Shown: piece after piece, positions 1 through 6,877 of the stretch
Layout: each line of letters opens with the position of its first letter
How positions within the stretch are numbered: the stretch's first letter is position 1
Assembly (NCBI GenBank): GCA_934101795.1
Contig: CAKORY010000019.1
Coordinates: forward strand, 1-17,742
From: an uncultured Bacilli bacterium
Lineage (GTDB): Bacteria > Bacillota_I > Bacilli_A > RF39 > UBA660
Reading direction: 5' to 3'
DNA: 17,742 nucleotides
Position numbers and translations under genes: made by a program
The notes under the pieces: model-generated
Seen by the model: only the letters and a program-made list of their open reading frames with translations
Databases searched by the model: none
What the model was told of the DNA's origin: nothing

Positions 1-38
1 AAAAAATAAATAATAACAAATTACAATTTGTTGATTGA

Positions 39-66
39 ATTAGTTTGAAATACAACTAATCTTTTT
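39..66 (+). terminator. Weak intrinsic terminator for a gene left of the window
   Basis: A 7-bp stem (ATTAGTT at 39-45 pairing with AACTAAT at 54-60, 8-nt loop) is followed by C and five T. It reads correctly on the plus strand, so it would end a transcript entering from the left edge and would face the tRNA terminator at 86-110. An 8-bp palindrome, AACAAATT-AC-AATTTGTT, lies just before it at 15-32. The stem is A/T-rich and short, so the call is tentative. Confidence 0.4.
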
Positions 67-85
67 ATATAATAAAATTTATATT

Positions 86-110
86 AAAAAAACTAACTAT
101 TTCTAGTTAG
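86..110 (-). terminator. Intrinsic terminator of the tRNA-Lys transcript
   Basis: On the minus strand a perfect 7-bp stem (CTAACTA / TAGTTAG, 93-99 with 104-110, 4-nt loop) is followed by seven T (86-92). It lies 43 bp downstream of the tRNA 3' end. The stem is G/C-poor, but stem plus T-run is the standard form. Confidence 0.6.
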
Positions 111-122
111 CGTTTATTATTT

Positions 123-141
123 AACTCGAAAAGTTCGAGTT
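123..141 (-). other. Hairpin in the tRNA-Lys 3' trailer
   Basis: A perfect 8-bp inverted repeat, AACTCGAA-AAG-TTCGAGTT, sits between the tRNA 3' end and the terminator. It has no T-run of its own, so it is unlikely to terminate alone. It could stabilise the trailer or mark a processing point. Only the pairing is visible. Confidence 0.4.
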
Positions 142-152
142 TCCCATCAATC

Positions 153-228
153 TGGTGGGCTGTTAGGGATTCGAACCCTAGACCCATTGATTAAGAGTCA
201 ATTGCTCTACCAACTGAGCTAACAGCCC
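153..228 (-). tRNA. tRNA-Lys (anticodon CTT)
   Basis: This is a complete tRNA cloverleaf on the minus strand. The acceptor stem GGGCTGT (222-228) pairs with ACAGCCC (157-163). The discriminator base is A (156), and CCA is genome-encoded (153-155). The anticodon stem is ATTGA/TCAAT with loop CTCTTAA, giving anticodon CTT, which reads AAG lysine codons. The T arm carries GGTTCGAATCC. A consensus promoter lies just upstream (277-305) and an intrinsic terminator just downstream (86-110), so it appears to be a single-gene transcript. Confidence 0.97.
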
Positions 229-276
229 ATTGTTAATATTTATTGTTTTAATAGATATACTTCAAACAACAAATAA

Positions 277-305
277 ATTATATCAAAAAGTTATTCATTA
301 TGCAA
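277..305 (-). promoter_or_regulatory. Sigma-A promoter of tRNA-Lys
   Basis: The -35 box TTGCAT (300-305) and -10 box TATAAT (277-282) are 17 bp apart on the minus strand. The predicted start is near 270, about 40 nt before the mature tRNA 5' end. It is back to back with the HerA promoter at 324-352. Confidence 0.7.
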
Positions 306-323
306 GGTATTTGCATAAAATAA

Positions 324-352
324 TTGTTAATTTTTAGAATAAATGTTATACT
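324..352 (+). promoter_or_regulatory. Sigma-A promoter of the HerA-like gene
   Basis: TTGTTA (324-329) and TATACT (347-352) are separated by 17 bp. Transcription would start near 359. That leaves a leader of about 20 nt before the ATG at 378, with the AGGAA ribosome site at 365-369 inside it. Confidence 0.65.
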
Positions 353-377
353 TAGATAAAGAATAGGAATGGTTGTT

Positions 378-2105
378 ATGTTTGGTAAGATAAAAAGAAT
401 AAATAATAATGAAGTTACCATTGAAAATATTTCTGGTAAAGCAATATCTAGTTTAATTGGATGTCATGTTATTTTTCTAGAAGATAGTAGAAGAATAGTG
501 GGTGAAGTAACATACATAGATGAAGTTGAAGCCAAAATACTTTTAGTTGGTGAAATAATAAATAATGCATTTAATGCCGGTATAATTAAAAAACCTAGTG
601 GTATAGCTCCAGTTAGAGTTATAAACAAAGATGAACTAGAACTTATTATAGGAAAAAGTGAACTTCAAAAAGAAAATTTATTACTCGGAACATCTTCAAT
701 ATATAAAACATTTAATGTATCAGTGCCATTAAATGACATATTTGCCAATCACCTAGCAATCATTGGTAATACTGGTTCAGGTAAATCATGCGGAGTAGCA
801 AGAATTATTCAAAATTTATTTTTTATAAACAAGCCTATAAATTCTCACATAGTTTTATTTGATGCTTATGGTGAATACGTAGAAACATTTAAAAATATAA
901 ATAATCTAGGATTAAATTTTGCTAGTTTTTCAGGAAATTCAAAAAATGGTAGAGAATATCAACTTAAATTTCCTGCCTGGTTTTTAGATGTTGATGATTT
1001 ATCATTATTGCTTCGAGTTTCTAGTCCAGATCAAATACCAGTTTTAAAAAAATCATTAAAATTAGTTAAAATATTTAAAAGCAATACCCCGGAAATTAAA
1101 AGATATAAAAACGATATTATAGCTAAATGTTTAATGGATATATTAACCAGTGGAAGACCATCAAGTACTATCAGAGACCAAGTAATTGCAGTTTTAACCC
1201 ATTATAACACCGAAGACTTAAATCTTGATTCAACTATACATCAACCAGGATATGACAGAACGTTTAGACAATGCCTTTTAATTGATGATTCTGGAAAAAT
1301 GAATGCAATATTTGAAGTCATGAAGTTTTTACAACAATTTGAAAACATAGATTTAGAAAGCATAGATATTGTAGATACTATGTGTTATTCTCTTGAAGAT
1401 TTATATAGTGCTTTAGAATTTTCTCTTATTAGTGAAGGAACAATTAACAATGATATAATTTATAAAGAGATGAATGTTTTGAAAACAAGACTTCAAAGTA
1501 TAATAAATAGTGATAACAAACACATATTTAATGTTGATGAATATATTGGAAAAGAAGAATTTGTCAGAAATATGTTTATTAAAAATAATTTAGTAAATAT
1601 AGATTTAAGTGATATTGATGATGATTTTGCTAAAGTATTAACTAAAATATACAGTAAACTTTTATTTAATTATGCAAATAAATTAGAAAAAAGAGGTAGT
1701 TTATCATTTAATATTATTTTAGAAGAAGCCCATAGATATGTCCAAAATGATAATGATATAAATATAATTGGTTATAACATATTTGATAGAATAACTAAAG
1801 AAGGAAGAAAATATGGAACTCTTCTTACATTTATTACTCAAAGACCTAGTGAACTTTCTACAACGTCTTTAAGTCAATGTGCAAACTTTATAGTATTCAG
1901 AGTATTTCATCCGGCAGACTTAGATATTGTTAGAACAATGAGCACCAATGTATCAATGGCTAATATAGAACAAATTAAATCACTATCACCTGGTTCAGCA
2001 TTTGCCTTCGGAGTAGGTTTTAAAATACCTACATTAGTTAATTTCGAACTTCCAAATCCAATTCCTGAAAGCACAAGTGTCAATGTTAAAAATATATGGT
2101 TTTAA
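378..2105 (+). CDS. HerA-like DUF87 hexameric ATPase, orphan
   Basis: This is a predicted DNA translocase ATPase of the HerA/FtsK superfamily, 575 aa. The first ~100 residues look like the HerA-type beta-barrel (HAS-barrel). The ATPase core follows, with Walker A GNTGSGKS at residues 130-137, an acidic Walker B region ending LEEAHR near 449-453, and the HerA/FtsK-type TQRP motif at 487-490. I chose the ATG at 378 over the in-frame ATG at 369 because AGGAA at 365-369 sits about 8 nt ahead of 378 and would overlap 369. In other bacteria and archaea HerA pairs with the NurA nuclease or with Sir2-like or DUF4297 effectors. No such partner is adjacent here: a tRNA lies upstream, and a terminator then ftsY lie downstream. 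It appears to be monocistronic. The family is clear; the biological role is not known. Confidence 0.85.
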   Translation: MFGKIKRINNNEVTIENISGKAISSLIGCHVIFLEDSRRIVGEVTYIDEVEAKILLVGEIINNAFNAGIIKKPSGIAPVRVINKDELELIIGKSELQKENLLLGTSSIYKTFNVSVPLNDIFANHLAIIGNTGSGKSCGVARIIQNLFFINKPINSHIVLFDAYGEYVETFKNINNLGLNFASFSGNSKNGREYQLKFPAWFLDVDDLSLLLRVSSPDQIPVLKKSLKLVKIFKSNTPEIKRYKNDIIAKCLMDILTSGRPSSTIRDQVIAVLTHYNTEDLNLDSTIHQPGYDRTFRQCLLIDDSGKMNAIFEVMKFLQQFENIDLESIDIVDTMCYSLEDLYSALEFSLISEGTINNDIIYKEMNVLKTRLQSIINSDNKHIFNVDEYIGKEEFVRNMFIKNNLVNIDLSDIDDDFAKVLTKIYSKLLFNYANKLEKRGSLSFNIILEEAHRYVQNDNDINIIGYNIFDRITKEGRKYGTLLTFITQRPSELSTTSLSQCANFIVFRVFHPADLDIVRTMSTNVSMANIEQIKSLSPGSAFAFGVGFKIPTLVNFELPNPIPESTSVNVKNIWF

Positions 2106-2111
2106 TTTAAG

Positions 2112-2143
2112 ACTATTCTAAATTGCATTAGAATAGTTTTTTT
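2112..2143 (+). terminator. Intrinsic terminator after the HerA-like gene
   Basis: A perfect 10-bp stem, ACTATTCTAA / TTAGAATAGT (2112-2121 with 2128-2137, 6-nt loop), is followed by a T-run through 2143. It starts 6 bp after the stop codon. The loop and 3' arm overlap the next promoter. Confidence 0.85.
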
Positions 2144-2151
2144 GCTATAAT
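2123..2151 (+). promoter_or_regulatory. Sigma-A promoter of ftsY-ylxM, embedded in a terminator
   Basis: TTGCAT (2123-2128) and TATAAT (2146-2151) are 17 bp apart. The -35 box lies almost entirely in the loop of the preceding terminator hairpin. The spacer is that hairpin's 3' arm plus its T-run. Predicted +1 is about 2158, so the Shine-Dalgarno AAGGAGGG (2156-2163) sits at the 5' end of the mRNA. Confidence 0.75.
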
Positions 2152-2171
2152 TATTAAGGAGGGTATTTATA

Positions 2172-3158
2172 ATGGGCTTATTTGATAAATTAAAAAATAT
2201 AATTAATAAAAAAGAAAATACTATAGTTAAAGATGAAAATGTACAAAAATATGATGAAGGTTTGGAAAAATCAAGAAATGAATTTGTTTCTAAATTAAGC
2301 ATGCTTGGTATTAAATATACTAAAATAAATGATGAATATTTTGATGAACTGGAAAATATTTTGATTATGGCTGATATAGGTGTTAATACTGTTATGGATT
2401 TTATGGATAGACTTAGAAAAAGAGTTAAATCTGAAAACATAACAGATACTAAATATTTAAATGAAGTTATAGTAGATGAACTATTTATAATATATGTTAA
2501 TAATGAATCTATAACAGATAAAATTAATATAGCTGATGATGGTCCAACAGTTATACTTATGGTCGGAGTAAACGGAGTAGGTAAAACTACAACAATTGCT
2601 AAACTAGCATATAAATATAAAAATGAAGGAAAAAAAGTAATGTTAATAGCTGGTGATACATTTAGAGCTGGTGCCGTTGAACAATTAAAAATTTGGGCAG
2701 ATAGAACTAATTCTTTATTTTATGGTAAAGAAAATACAGATCCAGCCGGAGTAATCTATGATGGCCTTTTAAAAGCAAAAGAAAATAATGCAGATATAGT
2801 TTTAATTGATACAGCTGGAAGACTTCATAATAAAGTTAATTTAATGAAAGAACTAGAAAAAATAAATAATGTTATTGGCAGAATTATCCCTGGAGCACCT
2901 CATGAAACATTACTTGTAATTGATGCAACAACTGGACAAAATGGCATTATGCAAGCTAAAGCATTTAAAGAAATTACAGATATTACCGGTATCGTTTTAA
3001 CTAAACTTGATGGAACTGCTAAAGGCGGAATTGTACTTGCAATAAAGGAAGAAGTAAATATTCCTGTTAAATTTGTAGGTCTCGGAGAAAAAATGACAGA
3101 TTTAATTCCATTTGATATAGAAAACTATATTTATGGCTTATTTAAGGATCTGATGTAA
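2172..3158 (+). CDS. ftsY: Signal recognition particle receptor FtsY
   Basis: FtsY is the SRP-receptor GTPase. It docks the Ffh/4.5S RNA-ribosome complex at the membrane so that nascent membrane proteins reach the translocon. The 328-aa protein has a short charged N-terminus, with little of the long acidic A domain of E. coli FtsY, then the helical N domain and the NG GTPase. Visible motifs are G1 GVNGVGKT at 132-139, DTFRAGAVEQL, DTAGR at 213-217, TKLDGTAKGG from 277, and the C-terminal GLGEKMTDLIPFD. AAGGAGGG lies 8 nt before the ATG. The stop overlaps the ylxM start by one base (TAATG), so the two are co-transcribed and probably translationally coupled. Confidence 0.98.
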   Translation: MGLFDKLKNIINKKENTIVKDENVQKYDEGLEKSRNEFVSKLSMLGIKYTKINDEYFDELENILIMADIGVNTVMDFMDRLRKRVKSENITDTKYLNEVIVDELFIIYVNNESITDKINIADDGPTVILMVGVNGVGKTTTIAKLAYKYKNEGKKVMLIAGDTFRAGAVEQLKIWADRTNSLFYGKENTDPAGVIYDGLLKAKENNADIVLIDTAGRLHNKVNLMKELEKINNVIGRIIPGAPHETLLVIDATTGQNGIMQAKAFKEITDITGIVLTKLDGTAKGGIVLAIKEEVNIPVKFVGLGEKMTDLIPFDIENYIYGLFKDLM

Positions 3159-3454
3159 TGGAAGATTTTGTATACTACGGAGAACTATTTAATATATATG
3201 GTTCACTATTAAATGAATCAAATAGAAAATACTATAAACTATATTATGAAGAAAACTTTACTTTACAAGAAATAGCAGATTTAGAAAAAGTATCTAAAAG
3301 TTATATAGGTAATATAATTAACAAAACAAGCAAAAAATTAGAAGAATATGAAAGAGAATTACATATTTATGAAAGTAGAAAAAATTTAACTGATGCATTA
3401 TTAATTAATGATATAAAAGAAATAAAGAATATAATTAAAGATATTTTAAATTGA
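3158..3454 (+). CDS. ylxM: YlxM-type HTH protein of the SRP cluster (UPF0122)
   Basis: This 98-aa protein resembles sigma-factor region 4. An HTH is visible around residues 30-55 (NFTLQEIADLEKVSKSYIGN), followed by a charged helical tail. YlxM normally sits between ftsY and ffh in Firmicutes and is linked to SRP function (family knowledge). Here its ATG overlaps the ftsY stop by one base, but ffh does not follow. A new promoter overlaps the end of ylxM (3451-3479). It ends in TGA, which shows the standard code is in use. Confidence 0.92.
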   Translation: MEDFVYYGELFNIYGSLLNESNRKYYKLYYEENFTLQEIADLEKVSKSYIGNIINKTSKKLEEYERELHIYESRKNLTDALLINDIKEIKNIIKDILN

Positions 3455-3479
3455 AAAAAATAAACAAATTTGCTAAAAT
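3451..3479 (+). promoter_or_regulatory. Sigma-A promoter of the Cys-rich repeat protein gene
   Basis: TTGAAA (3451-3456) overlaps the ylxM stop codon. TAAAAT (3474-3479) follows after 17 bp and carries an extended -10 TG (3471-3472). Predicted +1 is near 3486, about 19 nt before the ATG at 3505. I see no terminator between ylxM and this promoter. Confidence 0.65.
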
Positions 3480-3504
3480 ATTTATAACAAAGAGGTAGGA
3501 AGTT

Positions 3505-4174
3505 ATGAAGAAGTATATTTTAGTAGGTTTGTTTTTTTTTATTGGCTGGAGCATTTCCGGTTTATGCAAAGCAAGGTTGTTGTTCACACCATGGCGGTGT
3601 TGCGAGCTGTAATTCTTATGGCAGAACTATCTGTAAAGATGGTACTTTAAGTCCAACATGCACTTGTACTCCGCAAATAATTTATGGATGCACAGATAGT
3701 AATGCTAAAAACTATAATAGAAATGCTAATCAAAATGATGGTAGTTGTATTTATTATAAAAAAGGTTGTACAGATAAAAACGCATTAAACTATGATATAA
3801 ATGCCGAAAAAGATGATGGAAGCTGTATAACTAAAGTATTGGGGTGTATGGACAAAACGGCCAAAAACTACAATGAAAATGCAAATCAAAGTGATGATAG
3901 CTGTATTTATTATAAAAAAGGTTGTACAGATAAAGATGCATTAAATTATGATGAAATGGCAGAAAAAGATGATGGAACCTGTATTACAAAGATAACTGGA
4001 TGTATGGATGAGGCAGCAATAAATTATAATCCCAATGCAAATAGTACTGGAAAGTGTACATATGATAATGATGAATCAGAAAGTAATGGAAGTATTATTC
4101 CTGGAGTTCTTGGGGTAGGCTTAGTGGGCACTATAGCTGTTTTAATAAAAAAAAGAAAGTTTAAATTGTTCTAA
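3505..4174 (+). CDS. Secreted/anchored Cys-rich repeat protein, frameshifted in the signal peptide
   Basis: As written, the ATG at 3505 (GAGGTAGGA ahead of it) opens a frame that stops at 3610-3612 after 35 codons. The rest of the protein runs in the +1 frame from about 3542. The break falls in a run of nine T (3532-3540). With eight T, the frame gives a textbook signal peptide, MKKYILVG-LFFLLAGAFPVYA, with cleavage before KQGCC. The mature part has a Cys/His module (CCSHHGGV...CNSYGRTICKDG...SPTCTC), five ~26-residue GC[TM]D...NY...DGSC repeats, a Ser/Asn-rich linker, a hydrophobic span and a KKRKFKLF tail, so it should be anchored outside the membrane. The alternative start is a TTG at 3542 with no ribosome site and half a signal peptide. 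Possible explanations are phase variation, transcriptional slippage, or a sequencing or assembly error. Function is unknown. Confidence 0.8.
3686..4066 (+). repeat. Five 78-bp coding repeats (26-aa GC[TM]D...DGSC units)
   Basis: Units start at 3686, 3764, 3842, 3920 and 3998, exactly 78 bp apart. Each encodes Gly-Cys-[Thr/Met]-Asp, then Ala-x-Asn-Tyr-[Asn/Asp], then Asp-[Gly/Asp]-[Ser/Thr]-Cys; the fifth unit is shortened. Units 1 and 3 share the ending IYYKK, while 2 and 4 share ITK, so the array looks like duplication of a 156-bp pair. The Asp/Asn-rich spacing between Cys pairs suggests a small disulfide-bonded, possibly metal-binding fold. The same motif is common in large surface proteins of aquatic bacteria (recalled, not searched). 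Confidence 0.9.
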
Positions 4175-4212
4175 TAAAAAATAATAATCATAATAATTAA
4201 TAAGGTGTGTAT

Positions 4213-5370
4213 ATGAAAAAAGTTTTATTAATTATTATGAGTTTTTTATTTTTAACTCTGGGTGTTAAAGCTGAAGAAGATTTTGCTCCGAATGCCAAAA
4301 GTGCAATTCTAGTAGATAATCTATCTGGTAAAGTACTTTATGAAAAAAATGCTGATGAAAAGTTGCCTCCAGCATCAATGACAAAACTTGGAAGTATGCT
4401 TTTAATTATGGAAGCAATAGATAATGGTAGTTTAAAACTAGAAGATAAAGTAACAATAAGTGAAGAAGCAGCCAATATGGGAGGAAGTCAAGTATTTTTA
4501 CAAGCCGGAGAAGTTTATTCTGTACATGATTTACTCAAAGGAATAGCTATAGCAAGTGGTAATGATGCTGTTGTTGCCATGGCAGAAAAAATTGGGGGCT
4601 CACAATCTGCTTTTGTAGAAATGCTTAATAAAAGACTTAAAGAAATCGGAGCTGTAAATACAAATTTTGTAAACGCTCACGGGCTTGATGCAGAAGGACA
4701 TTATTCTACGGCCAGAGATATGTCAATTATTGCCAGAGAACTTTTGAAACATAAAAAAATACTTGAATATACAAGTATATATGAAGAATATTTGGAAAAA
4801 AATGATGGTTCAAGAATTTGGCTTGTTAACACAAATAAACTTGTAAGATTTTATGAAGGTGTTGATGGACTTAAAACTGGATTTACAAAAACAGCAGGTT
4901 ATTGTTTAACAGCTACAGCTAAAAAAGATAATTTTCGATTAGTATCTGTAGTTATGGGGGAAGATACAACAGAAAATAGAAGTAGTGACACAGTTAAAAT
5001 GTTAAATTATGCTTTTAATACTTTTAAGATAAACATAATAAAAACAAAAGGTGAAGTACTTGGAAAGGTAAGAGTAGAACGTGGAAAAGAAGATGTTGCA
5101 AACATTGTTTTATCCATGGATGCAACTGAACTTTTAAAAATTACTGATCCAGCTACAAATTATAAATTTAACCTACTGGTTGATAAAATAAAAGCTCCAG
5201 TAAAAAATGGAGATGTCGTAGGTATAGCACAAATAATAGATGATGACGGAAACATAGTTGATGAAGTTGATGTAACAGTGGAAAAAGATGTAAAAAAAGC
5301 AAATATTTTAGATTACATACTAAGAAATTTAATAGTTCTTGGTAAAGGAAAATCTTTATTAAAACAATAA
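4213..5370 (+). CDS. D-alanyl-D-alanine carboxypeptidase (S11, DacA/DacF type)
   Basis: This penicillin-binding serine peptidase trims the terminal D-Ala from peptidoglycan stem peptides, limiting cross-linking, outside the membrane. The 385-aa protein has a signal peptide (MKKVLLIIMSFLFLTLGVKA). The three active-site motifs are SMTK with nucleophile Ser55 and Lys58, SGN at 115-117, and KTG at 221-223. A beta-rich C-terminal domain follows, and the end is an amphipathic helix (ILDYILRNLIVLGKG) typical of membrane-associated members. I chose ATG 4213 because AAGG at 4202-4205 precedes it by 7 nt; the GTG at 4207 would sit on the ribosome site. There is no clear promoter in the 38 bp after the repeat protein, so the two may be co-transcribed. 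Whether it is the vegetative or sporulation paralogue cannot be told. Confidence 0.95.
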   Translation: MKKVLLIIMSFLFLTLGVKAEEDFAPNAKSAILVDNLSGKVLYEKNADEKLPPASMTKLGSMLLIMEAIDNGSLKLEDKVTISEEAANMGGSQVFLQAGEVYSVHDLLKGIAIASGNDAVVAMAEKIGGSQSAFVEMLNKRLKEIGAVNTNFVNAHGLDAEGHYSTARDMSIIARELLKHKKILEYTSIYEEYLEKNDGSRIWLVNTNKLVRFYEGVDGLKTGFTKTAGYCLTATAKKDNFRLVSVVMGEDTTENRSSDTVKMLNYAFNTFKINIIKTKGEVLGKVRVERGKEDVANIVLSMDATELLKITDPATNYKFNLLVDKIKAPVKNGDVVGIAQIIDDDGNIVDEVDVTVEKDVKKANILDYILRNLIVLGKGKSLLKQ

Positions 5371-5393
5371 AAAAAGCCCAAAAGGCTTTTTTT
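5369..5393. terminator. Bidirectional terminator between convergent genes
   Basis: The 10-bp stem AAAAAAAGCC / GGCTTTTTTT (5369-5378 with 5384-5393, loop CAAAA) has an A-run on one side and a T-run on the other, so it works on both strands. It ends the carboxypeptidase transcript on plus and the amidoligase transcript on minus. The amidoligase stop codon (5392-5394) overlaps its last bases. Confidence 0.9.
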
Positions 5394-6810
5394 AAAATGT
5401 TATTTTACTCAGCTTTCTTTCACTGTTAATACTTATTAATTCATGAGTCAAATCAGTACTTATGCCATCAACAAGTTCCATAATTCTTGTGTTACTATCA
5501 TATCTTTCCCGATATATTTCTCTTTCTTCTTCAGTATCGAATAATAAATTGATTAAAATCTCAAAACGTCTTTCTTCATTATGTTCTTCACCAATTTTTT
5601 TAGCTAACTTAATTTTAAAATTATTATTATCAAAAGTATTTAAATCATGAGATATTTGAATAAGTTTAGCAAAAAGATTAATATTAGCAATCAACTCTTT
5701 AAAATCAATTTCACCATTTGCCATTCTAAACTCAATAGTGTTCTTATCAGGATTATTTATATTTTGTAAGTTAAGACCACAATATCTAGTTTTTGTAATT
5801 TTTTTCAAAGTGTTGATATATTCTGCACACGACTTTGCATTATCTAATGTACCATTTGCAATTGACATAATAAAATCATTCTTAATTTTACTAGCATATT
5901 TTAAAATACCTAATCTTTTTTGAGAACATGCTCTATCCGTAATTTTATAAATAATATCTTCACAATTACTAAATAAATATAAGAATATAGCGTAATCTTC
6001 TTTAGTTTTTAAATAATTTGCTCCGATATGTATATGTCCACCACAAGTATCATCTGTTGTAAATCCTACACTTTGTAAAACGTTACAAAGTGCTTCTAAT
6101 GTAGTTAAATCATCTATATTATAATGTAAAATAGGTGAAACAACTTCAAGTCCATTTTTAACTGAACCATCTAAAGTAACATCAAAGTTTTCAAATAAAC
6201 TAGGAACATTTTTAAATTTTTTAATATTTTCATTTATAGTTTCCAGTTCCACTCCAATAGTTATATCTGATGACACCCCTAAAGTAAGCATTTTGCTGTT
6301 AGAATTTAAATAAGTATTTCTTTTATCAGGATTATTTGTATCTAATAAATATTTCAATTGTTCATCATTTAACATACTTATTAAATATTGTTCTAGCTCA
6401 GAATTATTTCCATAACAGTAGTGAACATTTTTAACATATTCCATTTTTTGTTCATCACTTGGTGCTTCTTTAAAACTCTTGATTATTAAATCTCTATCTT
6501 GAGTAGCAACAACAAAAATAGCTTTCAAAGGTATAAAACTAGGTTTCATTTTATTTAAAAATTCATACCCAATAGTTTTTAATTCATCATTTGTAAATAA
6601 TTTTTTTATAGCTTTTAGGTCAAATTCATTAAATAAAACAGAATAATGGTCGAACATTTTACATCTTAAATAGTCATTTTTAAGTGCTAAAATAACAATT
6701 AAAAACTCATCAAGTTTTAAACTATCTCGTGTTTTAAAAAATTCTATAATAGATTCATCATCTTTATCATCTAAATAATATTTTAATTCTAACCCACGTA
6801 TCTCACTCAT
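5392..6810 (-). CDS. Putative amidoligase-family enzyme (Amidoligase_2)
   Basis: This 472-aa protein has a C-terminal half matching the amidoligase family, a COOH-NH2 ligase fold related to glutamine synthetase (Pfam Amidoligase_2). The landmarks are GVELE at 186-190, DGSVKNGLEVVSPIL, CGGHIHIG with His259 and His261, and TIEFRM with Glu360 and Arg362; the acidic and His residues fit metal/ATP binding. The first ~180 residues are helical and I do not recognise them. The family is thought to form amide or isopeptide bonds on peptides or wall precursors; the substrate here is unknown. An in-frame ATG at 6864 lies on the -35 box, upstream of the transcript. The start is therefore ATG 6810, with GGGGG at 6819-6823 as ribosome site; ATG 6825 is less likely. 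There is no signal peptide, so it should be cytoplasmic. It is monocistronic. Confidence 0.75.
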   Translation of the reverse strand: MSEIRGLELKYYLDDKDDESIIEFFKTRDSLKLDEFLIVILALKNDYLRCKMFDHYSVLFNEFDLKAIKKLFTNDELKTIGYEFLNKMKPSFIPLKAIFVVATQDRDLIIKSFKEAPSDEQKMEYVKNVHYCYGNNSELEQYLISMLNDEQLKYLLDTNNPDKRNTYLNSNSKMLTLGVSSDITIGVELETINENIKKFKNVPSLFENFDVTLDGSVKNGLEVVSPILHYNIDDLTTLEALCNVLQSVGFTTDDTCGGHIHIGANYLKTKEDYAIFLYLFSNCEDIIYKITDRACSQKRLGILKYASKIKNDFIMSIANGTLDNAKSCAEYINTLKKITKTRYCGLNLQNINNPDKNTIEFRMANGEIDFKELIANINLFAKLIQISHDLNTFDNNNFKIKLAKKIGEEHNEERRFEILINLLFDTEEEREIYRERYDSNTRIMELVDGISTDLTHELISINSERKLSKITF

Positions 6811-6835
6811 AAATATAACCCCCATATTTAAAATA

Positions 6836-6864
6836 ATTATAGCACATAATGTGGCTTTTGTCAA
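6836..6864 (-). promoter_or_regulatory. Perfect-consensus sigma-A promoter of the amidoligase gene
   Basis: TTGACA (6859-6864), a 17-bp spacer and TATAAT (6836-6841) with an extended TGC before the -10 box. All twelve hexamer bases match consensus. Predicted +1 is near 6829. This rules out the longer reading frame starting at 6864. Confidence 0.88.
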
Positions 6865-6877
6865 ATTGGCGTAAATT

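Noticed and set aside
369..377. Upstream ATG for the HerA-like gene
   Set aside because: It overlaps the AGGAA ribosome site; ATG 378 has the correct spacing.
2102..2440. 112-codon minus-strand frame opposite the start of ftsY
   Set aside because: It overlaps the strongly supported ftsY gene, its promoter and a terminator; Ser/Leu/Phe-rich shadow composition.
3452..3454. UGA recoding as Trp (mollicute code 4)
   Set aside because: TGA ends ylxM and scpA at family-typical lengths, and conserved Trp codons are TGG.
3686..4066. Regularly spaced 78-bp repeats as a CRISPR-like array
   Set aside because: The repeats are coding, contiguous and in frame with no unique spacers; no cas genes are present.
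5462..5923. Two short plus-strand frames inside the amidoligase gene
   Set aside because: Both are shadows of the amidoligase coding strand with no ribosome sites.
6811..6864. Longer amidoligase N-terminus starting at ATG 6864
   Set aside because: That ATG lies on the -35 box of a perfect promoter, upstream of the predicted transcript start.
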